Below are positions 49,031 through 56,795 of a stretch of 63,879 nucleotides of DNA, piece after piece. Numbering within the stretch: the first letter of the stretch is position 1; each line of letters starts with the position of its first letter. Location of the stretch: positions 1 through 63,879 of the forward strand of contig DATEHM010000077.1 of the NCBI GenBank assembly GCA_035279545.1. The letters run 5' to 3'. The notes under the pieces were generated by a model. That model worked only from the letters and a program-made list of their open reading frames with translations. It was not told where the DNA came from and made no database searches. A program made the translations under genes and the position numbers. Origin of the DNA: Segetimicrobium sp035279545 (GTDB taxonomy: Bacteria > Sysuimicrobiota > Sysuimicrobiia > Sysuimicrobiales > Segetimicrobiaceae).

Positions 49031-50080
49031 TCAGCGCTTGGCTTTGGCTTCGGATTTCTTGGCCGCCGGCTTCGGACCGGCGACGTCCCGCTTCAACCAG
49101 GGCATCATCGCGCGCAGCTGGCGCCCGATCTCCTCGATGGGATGATCGGCTTCCTGGCGGTACCGGGCGTTGAACACGGGGCGCCCGGCTTCGTTCTCCA
49201 GGATCCACTCCTTGGCGAACTCCCCACTCTGAATCTCGGCGAGAATCCGGCGCATCTCGGCCCGGGTTCGGTGGGTGATGATCCGCTTCCCCCGGGTGAA
49301 GTCCCCGAACTTAGCCGTGTTGCTGACCGAGTAGCGCATCAACCCGAGGCCGCCTTCGTAGATGAGGTCGACGATGAGCTTCATCTCGTGCAGGCACTCG
49401 AAGTAGGCGATCTCCGGAGCGTACCCCGCGTCGACCAGCGTCTCGAACCCCGCCTTGATCAGCTCCGTGATCCCCCCGCAGAGGACCGTCTGCTCGCCGA
49501 ACAGATCGCTCTCGGTCTCCTCCCGGAACGTCGTCTCGATGACGCCGGCGCGCAGGCTGCCGATCCCGTGGGCGTAGGCCAGGGCGGTGGCCTTGGCCTT
49601 CCCGGTAAAGTCCTGGTGGATCGCGAGCAGCGACGGCACCCCCTTCCCTTCCGCAAACATCCGGCGCAGCAGGTGCCCCGGGCTCTTGGGGGCGATCATG
49701 AAGACGTCGACGTCCGGCGGCGGCACGATCTGATGAAAGTGGATGCTGAAGCCGTGGGAGACCCCGATCGCCTTGCCCCGGGTCGCATGGGGCTGGATCT
49801 CCTCGCGAAAAACCCGCGCCTGAATCTCGTCGGGGATCAGGATCTGGATGATGTCCGCCTGCGCGGCGGCCTCCGACACCGTGGTCACCTCGAGGCCGTC
49901 CTGCTCGCCCTGCGCCCAGGAGCGGCTGCCGCGGTAGAGGCCGACCACCACCGAAATCCCGCTGTCGCGGAGGTTTTGCGCATGGGCGTGCCCTTGGCTC
50001 CCGTAGCCGATCACGGCCACGCGCTTGCCCCGGAGGATGTTCAGGTTGGCGTCCTGCTCGTAGTAGACCTTCGCGGCCAT
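49031..50080 (-). CDS. ilvC: Ketol-acid reductoisomerase
   Basis: Second step of valine and isoleucine synthesis. About 349 residues, class I. The NADPH motif is AVIGYGSQGHAHAQNLRDSG with GLYRGSRSW supplying phosphate-binding Arg/Ser. MIAPKSPGHLLRR and the acidic metal-binding segments LFGEQTVLCGG and ECLHEMKLIVDLIYEGG follow. The C-terminal ~20 residues are a lysine/alanine tail. The ATG at 50080 has GGAG just upstream. Confidence 0.96.
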   Translation of the reverse strand: MAAKVYYEQDANLNILRGKRVAVIGYGSQGHAHAQNLRDSGISVVVGLYRGSRSWAQGEQDGLEVTTVSEAAAQADIIQILIPDEIQARVFREEIQPHATRGKAIGVSHGFSIHFHQIVPPPDVDVFMIAPKSPGHLLRRMFAEGKGVPSLLAIHQDFTGKAKATALAYAHGIGSLRAGVIETTFREETESDLFGEQTVLCGGITELIKAGFETLVDAGYAPEIAYFECLHEMKLIVDLIYEGGLGLMRYSVSNTAKFGDFTRGKRIITHRTRAEMRRILAEIQSGEFAKEWILENEAGRPVFNARYRQEADHPIEEIGRQLRAMMPWLKRDVAGPKPAAKKSEAKAKR

Positions 50081-50094
50081 CTCTCCGCCCCTCC

Positions 50095-50580
50095 TCACGT
50101 CGGCTGGGTGCCGCGAACCAGGGTCACCTGGCCCGTGCGTACCATCTCGCGAATGCCGTACTTCTGCACGAGCGAGAGGATCGCGTCGATCTTGTCCGAA
50201 CGCCCGGTGACCTCGAGGGTCATCGTCTTCTCGGTCAGGTCGACGACGTTGGCCCGGAACACGTTGCAGATCTCCATGATCTCCATCCGCGTCGCCGGGG
50301 TCGCGTTGAGCTTGATCAACGCCAGCTCCCGGTCAACGGTGCTGAAGCCGGTGACGTCGTTGACCTTGATGACCTCCATGAGCTTGTTCAGCTGCTTGAT
50401 GATCTGTTCGAGGATCTCCGGCTCCCCCTCGACGGTGATGATCATTCGCGAGATGGTCGGCTGCTCGGTGACGCCCACCGCCAGGCTGTGGATGTTGTAC
50501 CCGCGGCGCCGGAACAGCCCGGCGACCTTCATCAGGACGCCGGGGGCGTTCTCCACGAGCACGGAGATGGTGTGCTTCAT
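50095..50580 (-). CDS. ilvH: Acetolactate synthase small (regulatory) subunit
   Basis: ACT-domain subunit conferring valine feedback on IlvB. About 161 residues. HTISVLVENAPGVLMKVAGLFRRRGYNI is the ACT domain start, with RMIITVEG and the second half LEVTGRSDKIDAILSLVQKYGIREMVRTG. The start ATG at 50580 gives the family length. It lies 53 bp after ilvB and 14 bp before ilvC. Confidence 0.96.
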   Translation of the reverse strand: MKHTISVLVENAPGVLMKVAGLFRRRGYNIHSLAVGVTEQPTISRMIITVEGEPEILEQIIKQLNKLMEVIKVNDVTGFSTVDRELALIKLNATPATRMEIMEICNVFRANVVDLTEKTMTLEVTGRSDKIDAILSLVQKYGIREMVRTGQVTLVRGTQPT

Positions 50581-50633
50581 GGGCCGGGGGGCCTCTCCGC
50601 GCGCGCCGCCCAGCAGGTCAGCGACGGCGGTGC

Positions 50634-52364
50634 TCACTTTCCCTCGATGATCATTTCCTTGATCGATTGTCCAGACGGGATCATCGGGTAGCAGTTCTCC
50701 TCCGGCCGGCAGAAGATGTTGACCAGGCACGGCCGGTCGGTGATCTCCAGCGACCGCACGATCGCCGGGACGACCTCCTCCGGTCGCCGGGCGGTGAGGC
50801 CGACCGCCCCGAACGCCTCGGCGACCTTAGCGAAGTCCGGATTCTGCAGGAAGACATGCGAGTACCGCTCCCGGTAGAACAGCTGCTGCCACTGCCGGAC
50901 CATCCCCAGCGACCCGTTGTTGATGAGGTAGATCTTGATCGGCAGGCCCCACTCCACCGCGGTGGCCAGATCCTGCAGCGTCATCTGGAATCCCCCATCG
51001 CCCACGATCGCGCAGACGAGCGCGTCCGGGCGCCCGATCTGCGCGCCCAGCGCCGCCGGGAACCCGAATCCCATCGCGCCCAGCCCGCCGGAGGTGACCC
51101 AGGTGCGCGGTTCGGTGGAGCGGTAGAATTGGGCGGCCCACATCTGGTGCTGCCCGACATCGGTGACGACGATCGCCTTCCCTTGGGTCGTGCGGTAGAT
51201 CTGGTCGATCGCAAATTGGGGCAGGATCGTATCCCCCTCCTGCCGATAGCGGAGCGGGTGGCGGTCCTTCCATTCGTCGAACTGCCGGTGCCAGGCCGCA
51301 CAGTCCGGCGGCGTGATCTGGGCGGCAAGGACGCGCAGGGCTTCCTTGGCGTCCCCGACGATCGGGACGTGGGCGGGCTTATTCTTGCCGATCTCCGCCG
51401 GATCGATGTCAATGTGGATGAACTTGGCGTGGGGGGCGAAGTCCTTGAGGCGGCCGGTGACCCGGTCGTCGAAGCGGACGCCGACGGCCAGGATCACGTC
51501 GGCCGCGTCCATCGCGAAGTTGGCGTAGGCCGTTCCGTGCATGCCCAGCATCCCCAACGACAGCGGGTCGGTCTCGGGGAAGCCGCCTTTGCCCATCAGC
51601 GTCGTCGTGACGGGGATGCGGGCCTTGCGCGCCAGCGCGGTCAGTTCGGCCGCGGCGTTGCTGCTAAGAACGCCCCCACCCGCGTAGATCACCGGCCGCG
51701 ATGCCTGGTTGAGCAGTGACGCCGCCGCGGCGATCTGGTTCGGGCTCGGCACGGCCGGTGGGACCTTGCCGCTGCGCAGGGTCACCTGCTCGGGGAACTC
51801 GAAGTCCGCCTCGCCGGCGGCGATATCCTTCGGGATGTCGACGAGCACCGGCCCCGGCCGCCCGGTGCTGGCGATGAGAAAGCACTGGAGCACCATCCGC
51901 GGCAGGTCGGCCGGGGTCTGCACGAGGCAGTTGTGCTTGGTGACGGGCATCGTCATCCCCATCACGTCGGCCTCTTGAAACGCATCGGTGCCGATCGCCT
52001 TGGTGCTGACCTGTCCCGTGATCGCGACGATCCCCGCGGAGTCCATCATCGCGTCGGTGATCCCGGTGAGCAAATTCGTCGCCCCGGGTCCCGAGGTGGC
52101 CATGCAGACGCCGACCTTCCCGGTGACCCGGTGGTAGCCAACCGCGGCGTGCGCCGCGACCTGCTCGTGGCGGACGAGGACATGGCGGATCTGACGGGCG
52201 TCGTACAGGGCGTCGTACAATGGCAGGGCGGCGCCTCCGGGATGCCCAAAGATCACCTCCACCCCGACGCGCTGGAGGCACTCGATCAGGGCGCGGGCCC
52301 CGGACATCCGCTTGAACGTGCTGGTCCCCGCCGTCCTCGCTCCTGGCACCGTCTGTCGGGCCAT
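50634..52364 (-). CDS. ilvB: Acetolactate synthase large (catalytic) subunit
   Basis: ThDP enzyme forming acetolactate or acetohydroxybutyrate. About 576 residues. Glu67 in VRHEQVAAHAAVGY is the ThDP-activating residue, SGPGATNLLTGI and GRPGPVLVDIPKDI are typical, and the ThDP/Mg motif GDGGFQMTLQDLATAVEWGLP ends with the NNGSLGM asparagines. The usual A-D-G-Y-A-R after the active Glu reads A-V-G-Y-H-R here, a mild departure. It is the first gene of the operon, behind the T-box leader. Confidence 0.96.
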   Translation of the reverse strand: MARQTVPGARTAGTSTFKRMSGARALIECLQRVGVEVIFGHPGGAALPLYDALYDARQIRHVLVRHEQVAAHAAVGYHRVTGKVGVCMATSGPGATNLLTGITDAMMDSAGIVAITGQVSTKAIGTDAFQEADVMGMTMPVTKHNCLVQTPADLPRMVLQCFLIASTGRPGPVLVDIPKDIAAGEADFEFPEQVTLRSGKVPPAVPSPNQIAAAASLLNQASRPVIYAGGGVLSSNAAAELTALARKARIPVTTTLMGKGGFPETDPLSLGMLGMHGTAYANFAMDAADVILAVGVRFDDRVTGRLKDFAPHAKFIHIDIDPAEIGKNKPAHVPIVGDAKEALRVLAAQITPPDCAAWHRQFDEWKDRHPLRYRQEGDTILPQFAIDQIYRTTQGKAIVVTDVGQHQMWAAQFYRSTEPRTWVTSGGLGAMGFGFPAALGAQIGRPDALVCAIVGDGGFQMTLQDLATAVEWGLPIKIYLINNGSLGMVRQWQQLFYRERYSHVFLQNPDFAKVAEAFGAVGLTARRPEEVVPAIVRSLEITDRPCLVNIFCRPEENCYPMIPSGQSIKEMIIEGK

Positions 52365-52415
52365 GATCCTCACGTCCCCTTTCCCGCCAGAACTGCCGTC
52401 CCGCAACGTGCCGGG

Positions 52416-52463
52416 AAAAATACAAACCGCGCGGAATCCTCTAAGGACGGGACTCCCCGCGGT
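52416..52463 (-). terminator. Intrinsic attenuator terminator of the T-box leader
   Basis: The minus-strand hairpin pairs ACCGCG (52463-52458) with CGCGGT (52431-52426), extended by GGGA/TTCC past a bulged G, followed by the U-rich tract TTTGTATTTTT (52426-52416). Its 5' arm uses the T-box bases, so it is mutually exclusive with the antiterminator, as transcription attenuation requires. Confidence 0.85.
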
Positions 52464-52685
52464 ACCACCTTAGTTCCGCTCCGGGCATCCAGGCCCGTCG
52501 CGGCCCTCTCCCCCGTCTCGGTGGGTTCCGGCGGGTGCTACTCGGCGAACCCTTCGTCCGCCTTTGGTTCCCGCAGCTCGGAGATGAGAGTTTGCAGCAC
52601 CGGATGCCGGTTCACACCTGACCCAGCTCTCTCGGATCCGGCGTGCTGCGTCCTGCTCTCCTCATTGCCTATATTCGTGGGGCTT
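52416..52685 (-). ncRNA. T-box riboswitch leader, leucine-type, controlling ilvB operon
   Basis: The minus-strand leader carries the T-box core AAGGTGGTACCGCGG (52471-52457). Stem I is readable: base helix GGAGA/UCUCC, upper arms GCAGCA/UGCUGC and CCGGAU/AUCCGG, and an apical AGAGAGC...GGTGTGAA element. The specifier-loop 3' strand reads AAACUCUCA, placing CUC (Leu) at 52588-52586 followed by a purine. The antiterminator pairs CTAAGG (52473-52468) with CCTTAG (52446-52441) around the TGGTACC bulge. The UGGU variable base matches tRNA with discriminator A73, as in tRNA-Leu. Uncharged tRNA-Leu should relieve termination. Confidence 0.92.
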
Positions 52686-52691
52686 TGGGTG

Positions 52692-52720
52692 ACTGTACCA
52701 AACTCGCCCTACTTTGTCAA
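52692..52720 (-). promoter_or_regulatory. Promoter of the ilvB-leu T-box leader
   Basis: On the minus strand a perfect -35 TTGACA (52720-52715), a 17-base spacer and TACAGT (52697-52692, 4/6 to the -10 consensus). The predicted start near 52685 leaves about 320 nt before ilvB, the right size for a T-box leader. Confidence 0.7.
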
Positions 52721-52810
52721 GAAATTGCACGGTCGACCGGGGTGGCGGCCGAGGGACACGACACCCTCGGAGCGCACGCCATGGTCGTCATGAGCGTGAT
52801 CGCGCGAACG

Positions 52811-53224
52811 TCATCGCCCCAGCATCCCCGTCATATACGTGCGCCCCACCAGCGCGGCGAGGAAGGCGCAGAGGAGGAGCATCCACCGCGATTCCCGATA
52901 CCCCGGATCGTCCCTGACAAAGGCCCAGCGCAGGGCGCCGCCGGGTCGGAGGCCGTAGACGGCGATGAGCGTGAGCACGATCAGCCCGCCGTACATGAGA
53001 TGGTATTCTGTCCGCGGGCGGGCGCCGCGAGCGAAGAGATCGATCCCGAGAGCGCCTTGGATGCCCAGGGGAACCTGCGCCACCCACAGAATCCACCAGA
53101 AAATGCGCGGCAGGCGCGTGCGCCCGGTCAGGTCCCCGAAGAGCGCCAGCACGATGCAGAGCCCGTCGCCGCCGAGCGTGAGGCCCATCAACACCAGGGA
53201 GGCGTGCTCGTGAAGGAGACTCAT
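52811..53224 (-). CDS. Small four-helix membrane protein, unknown function
   Basis: 137 residues with four hydrophobic segments (about 5-28, 42-60, 76-92 and 112-130). Charged residues (RPRTEYH, RDDPGYRESR) lie in the loops. I do not recognise the family. It is divergent from the methyltransferase with a 56-bp gap and stands upstream of the ilv promoter. Coding is supported by length, a clear helix pattern and codon use like its neighbours. Confidence 0.65.
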   Translation of the reverse strand: MSLLHEHASLVLMGLTLGGDGLCIVLALFGDLTGRTRLPRIFWWILWVAQVPLGIQGALGIDLFARGARPRTEYHLMYGGLIVLTLIAVYGLRPGGALRWAFVRDDPGYRESRWMLLLCAFLAALVGRTYMTGMLGR

Positions 53225-53280
53225 CGAAGGCCCACGGCTCTGAGGTTCGTGCGGTCGCGCACCGTTCCTTCCGCAGGACA

Positions 53281-54057
53281 GTGATGAGCGACGACGCGAA
53301 GCACGCGGTGCGGGCTCAATTCGGGCGCCAGGCGCCCCGGTATGCGGTCAGCGCCTTCCACAGCCACTCCGAGGGGCTGGGGGAACTGCTCCGGCTCGCC
53401 GCCCCCACGTCCGAGGCGCGCGCGCTTGACGTCGCCACCGGCACGGGATTCACCGCCCTGGCGCTCGCTCCGCGGGTCGATCGGGTCGTGGGGCTGGACC
53501 TCACCCTGGGCATGGTGCGGGAAGCGCGACGGCTCGCCGCCGACCGGGGAGTCTTCAATCTCACCCTCTGCCTGGGCGACGCCGAGGCACTGCCGTTTCG
53601 GTCCCGCGCCTTTGACATTGTCACCTGCCGCGTCGCCGCCCATCACTTCCCCGATCTGCCCGGGGCGCTCGCAGAGATGGCGCGCGTCGTCAAGACGGGA
53701 GGACGGGTGGTCCTGGACGACACCTGCGCCCCGGAGATCGCTGAGCTCGCCCGGCTGATGAACGAATGGGAACTGCGGCGCGATCGGTCGCACGTGGCGA
53801 ATCACCCACCAAGCCGGCTGCGCGCGATGCTCGAGCAGAGCGGCCTGGGAGTTCGGGCGGCCACCATGATCCACGTCCCGCAGGAGTTTGGGGACTGGGT
53901 CGAGCGCAGTGGCATCCCGATGGGCGAGGCGGCCGAACTCCGCGAGCGGATGCGCGGCGCGCCCCCGGAGGCGCGGGCCGCCTTCCGGATCCGGGTGGAC
54001 GGCGACCAGCTTCACTTTGCCTGGGATGAAATCGTCATCCTCGCCATCAAACAGTAG
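53281..54057 (+). CDS. Class I SAM-dependent methyltransferase (UbiE/Methyltransf_11 type)
   Basis: 258 residues. The SAM motif I is ALDVATGTGFTALALA, motif II GLDLTLGMVREARR, with GDAEALPFRSRAFDIVTCR and GGRVVLDDTCAP, the pattern of small-molecule C- or O-methyltransferases. It is not a confident MenG/UbiE. The start could be GTG at 53281 or the adjacent ATG at 53284; a GGA-rich site precedes both. It stands alone, convergent with the M20 gene. Confidence 0.85.
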   Translation: MMSDDAKHAVRAQFGRQAPRYAVSAFHSHSEGLGELLRLAAPTSEARALDVATGTGFTALALAPRVDRVVGLDLTLGMVREARRLAADRGVFNLTLCLGDAEALPFRSRAFDIVTCRVAAHHFPDLPGALAEMARVVKTGGRVVLDDTCAPEIAELARLMNEWELRRDRSHVANHPPSRLRAMLEQSGLGVRAATMIHVPQEFGDWVERSGIPMGEAAELRERMRGAPPEARAAFRIRVDGDQLHFAWDEIVILAIKQ

Positions 54058-54081
54058 CGAACCGCCGACCCGGGACCGCGC

Positions 54082-55236
54082 TCAGGATAAGTACGCCTGC
54101 GCGAGCGCAGCGTAGAACCGGATCGCCTCCAAGTACATCGGCAGCGCGACCCACTCATCGGGCTGATGACAGACGCTCGCCTCGCCCGGCCCGTATACGA
54201 TCACCGGCACCTTGAGCGCGGGCTGGTACACTGAGGCATCCGTAAAGTACGCCAGGCCGATCGGCGCCCGCCGCGGCATCCCGGCGGGGGTGGCGAGCTC
54301 CAGGGCCCGACGGACCACCGCCGCCTCGGGATCTGTCTGCACGGGGGGCCTGGACGTCAGGACCTCCACCTCGACCGGAAATCCCAGATCGCCCAGCGCC
54401 GCCCGAACATCCCGCTCGAGTGCCGCGTGATCCAACCCCGGCACGGTGCGGATGTCCCCCTCCACCCGACAGCGGTCCGGGACGACGTTCACGGAGTACC
54501 CTCCCTGGATCGTGTTGATGCTCATCGTCGCCCGCCCCAGGAGCGGGTGGGCATCCGCCGGCAGCCGAAACCGCTCCAGGCGGTCGATGACCTTGTGCAT
54601 CAGCAGCAGCGCGTTCACGCCTCTGTCCGGCATCGACCCGTGGGCCGTCCGTCCCCGAGTCGTCAGCCTGAGCCAGAGCGCGCCTTTGTGCGCAACGGCC
54701 ACTTCGCCCGCGGTGGGCTCTCCGACGACGATGGCATCGACCCCGGAGAGCCCTCCGGCCTCGATGAACGACCGGGCCCCCAGACAATCCACCTCTTCCC
54801 CCGCCGAAGCGGCGAGAACAAGATCGCCACGCAGCGGCACGCCCCTCCGATGCAAGAGGAGCACCGCCAGCACCATCGCCGCGAGTCCGGATTTCATGTC
54901 GCAGGCGCCCCGCCCGTACAACCGATCGCCGACGAGTTCAGCGGACCACGGACCGTGCTGCCAGGGCGTCTCTCCCGGCGGGACGGTATCGGTGTGGCCG
55001 CTCAGGACAAGCGTCGGGCCACCCCCGCTGCCGCGGAGTCGCGCGAGCAGGTTGGCGCGGCCCGGGGAGAGCCGGTGGAGTTCCACGGGAACTCCCTCCC
55101 GCTCAAATCGACGGCTCAGCAGCGATGTCACCCGCTCTTCGTTGCCCGGGGGATTGACGGTCTCCGCCCGGACGCACTCGGCGAGCAGCGCCACAGCCTC
55201 TTGCGGATCCACCTGCACCTGCGGAGCAGCGGGCAT
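54082..55236 (-). CDS. M20 family metallohydrolase (ArgE/DapE/ACY1 group)
   Basis: About 384 residues. Dizinc-site motifs are LVLSGHTDTVPPG (His, Asp), GRGACDMKSGLAAM (bridging Asp), SAGEEVDCLGARSF (catalytic Glu pair) and VVGEPTAGEVAVAHKG; the last histidine lies in EASVCHQPDEW. A dimerisation domain (~190-300) is present. Substrate could be an N-acyl amino acid or peptide; it is not assigned to lysine or arginine synthesis here. The ATG at 55236 has GGAGGGG upstream. Confidence 0.88.
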   Translation of the reverse strand: MPAAPQVQVDPQEAVALLAECVRAETVNPPGNEERVTSLLSRRFEREGVPVELHRLSPGRANLLARLRGSGGGPTLVLSGHTDTVPPGETPWQHGPWSAELVGDRLYGRGACDMKSGLAAMVLAVLLLHRRGVPLRGDLVLAASAGEEVDCLGARSFIEAGGLSGVDAIVVGEPTAGEVAVAHKGALWLRLTTRGRTAHGSMPDRGVNALLLMHKVIDRLERFRLPADAHPLLGRATMSINTIQGGYSVNVVPDRCRVEGDIRTVPGLDHAALERDVRAALGDLGFPVEVEVLTSRPPVQTDPEAAVVRRALELATPAGMPRRAPIGLAYFTDASVYQPALKVPVIVYGPGEASVCHQPDEWVALPMYLEAIRFYAALAQAYLS

Positions 55237-55589
55237 ACGACCGTCCCCTCCAGGCTCGATCTTCATGTGCGTGCTCAGTACCCCAGCGGGGCGCGGTCCT
55301 ACGTTCACTGCCCGAGCGGACCTCCCCTGCCCCGATGGTACGCTCGGGACGCAGAGGGCGAACCGCCGCACAACGCCCGGGCGGCCCCACGAAAGGCTGC
55401 GGCAGGAACCCCCGCGCGCGCGGCAAACCATGCGCCCATGACCCTCCGGCACGAGTGCGCGCGCCCGCTCATCGACCGAGGAGAGGCCGATCGTCACAGG
55501 CGACGCATCGCCCCGCGCACCGCGACCGGAAGCTCGAGCCCCGCCCGCCACCCTCGGGCCGATCTTCGCCGCAACCCGCCGTGGCGGGG
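55237..55589. other. Gene-free upstream region of the M20 gene, left of the IS
   Basis: About 350 bp with no recognisable gene, RNA or clear promoter. Open frames here are compositional. Before the IS insertion this was probably the shared divergent upstream region of the M20 gene and the amidohydrolase. Confidence 0.5.
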
Positions 55590-55595
55590 CCTAGA
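55590..55595. repeat. IS481 target-site duplication, left copy
   Basis: CCTAGA, identical to 56761-56766 on the other side of the element. It marks a single insertion event with no later rearrangement between the ends. Confidence 0.85.
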
Positions 55596-56760
55596 CTGTC
55601 CAGTGTGGATGAGGTGTTGACACTTTTGTACTCCCCTCGAGCCCTGCGACATGGGTTAGCTGACCTTTCTGCTGGCAAAGAGGGTCGCCGGCGTCCGCCC
55701 TTGCAGGCGGTACCCCTGATGCGGGCGTTCCCGATTGTAGAAGCGCAGGTAGGCTTGCAAGTCCCGCTCCAACTGCGCCCTGCTCGTATAGTACGTCCGC
55801 CGGAACGCACTGCGCCACAACTCGCTCAGGATCGTGCCTTGCAAGCGTTCGACGAAGCCGTTCGTCCACGCATGGCGCGGTTTGGTGCGGCGATGCTCGA
55901 TGCCCAGCTCGCGACAGCCCGTCAGGAAGCGCCCGTAGAACTCCGGCCCGCCATCGGTCAAGACCGCGCGGACCTGATGGCCGCCGCGCGGATAGGTGGG
56001 CATCACGTGGGTCCGCAGGAACGCGGTGGCCGTGGCCTGGGTCACCCGCGGCACGAGCGTCGCGATCGCGTACGAGCAGGCGGCATCGCAGGCCGTCAGT
56101 TGCCAGACTTTGCCGACCCCCTTGAGCTTCCCGACGTAACACGCGTCCATGCAAACCAGGGCGCCTGGACGCTGCGCGTCGACATGGGGGTGGACCAGCC
56201 GCCGGCACGTCCGCTCGGTCAGCAGGCCGTGGGCCCCGACCGCCTGCGCTTCCAGGCGGGTCAGCCGCTGCCAGCGGGTCTGCAAGCCCTGGCGCGTGCG
56301 GATTCCGTACACGCCCGACGCACTGACCCGCCACCGGCCCCAGCGAGGCTGTCGGAGTTGCGCGGCGATCCGCGCCGGCCCGTGGGTCGGCCGCAGCAGC
56401 GCGTACGCCAGCACGGCGTGCTCCAGGGCCGGGGTCGCCTGGCGGGGCCAGCGGGTGGGACGGGTGGGCCGAGGCCGCAGGCCTTCTGGGCCGTAGCGCA
56501 ACAAGCGCTGCCGCCAGCGGTAGAACAAGGTCCGCGAGATCCCGGCCTCCTGGCAGGCACGGGTGACATTGCCCAGCTGCGCCGCTCGTTGCATGAGCAT
56601 GAGCCGATGATAGCGAACGCTGTCCTCGAGGGTCACGTCCGTCTCCCCCCTTCCGAAACCCGGCAGGTCTCGGTTGGAGTATTCGGAGGCTGGGCTGTGA
56701 CCCTCTTGCTGTCACGGGAGGTAGCCCTCCAAGTGTTAACACTACATCCAAACAGTACAG
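55596..56760 (-). mobile_element. IS481-family insertion sequence, apparently complete
   Basis: 1165 bp. The ends form imperfect inverted repeats (24 of 30 positions match): CTGTCCAGTGTGGATG at the left and CTGTACTGTTTGGATG at the right on the opposite strand. Both ends are flanked by the 6-base direct repeat CCTAGA (55590-55595 and 56761-56766). This fits the N-CTAG-N target known for IS481. One intact DDE transposase fills the element. It lies 35 bp upstream of the amidohydrolase start, likely separating that gene from its original promoter. Confidence 0.93.
55656..56636 (-). CDS. IS481-family transposase (DDE)
   Basis: 326 residues, full length. The N-terminal helix-turn-helix has LGNVTRACQEAGISRTLFYRW. 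The rve catalytic core has Asp164 (CMDACYVGKL), Asp228 (VLTDGGPEF) and Glu263 (NGFVERLQG), giving the D-D-35-E spacing. The C-terminal YNRERPHQGY motif is typical. GTG start with GGGGAG upstream. No frameshift, so it may be active. Confidence 0.94.
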   Translation of the reverse strand: MTLEDSVRYHRLMLMQRAAQLGNVTRACQEAGISRTLFYRWRQRLLRYGPEGLRPRPTRPTRWPRQATPALEHAVLAYALLRPTHGPARIAAQLRQPRWGRWRVSASGVYGIRTRQGLQTRWQRLTRLEAQAVGAHGLLTERTCRRLVHPHVDAQRPGALVCMDACYVGKLKGVGKVWQLTACDAACSYAIATLVPRVTQATATAFLRTHVMPTYPRGGHQVRAVLTDGGPEFYGRFLTGCRELGIEHRRTKPRHAWTNGFVERLQGTILSELWRSAFRRTYYTSRAQLERDLQAYLRFYNRERPHQGYRLQGRTPATLFASRKVS

Positions 56761-56766
56761 CCTAGA
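56761..56766. repeat. IS481 target-site duplication, right copy
   Basis: CCTAGA, the partner of 55590-55595. Removing the element and one copy rejoins a continuous intergenic region before the amidohydrolase. Confidence 0.85.
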
Positions 56767-56795
56767 CTGCCGACAGAACAGGAGCCCACCCCCCA

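Noticed and set aside
52586..52590. Alternative T-box specifier codons (UCU, or the first CUC)
   Set aside because: Only the CUC at 52588-52586 is followed directly by a purine next to the basal helix, and it suits an ilv-leu operon with tRNA-Leu A73.
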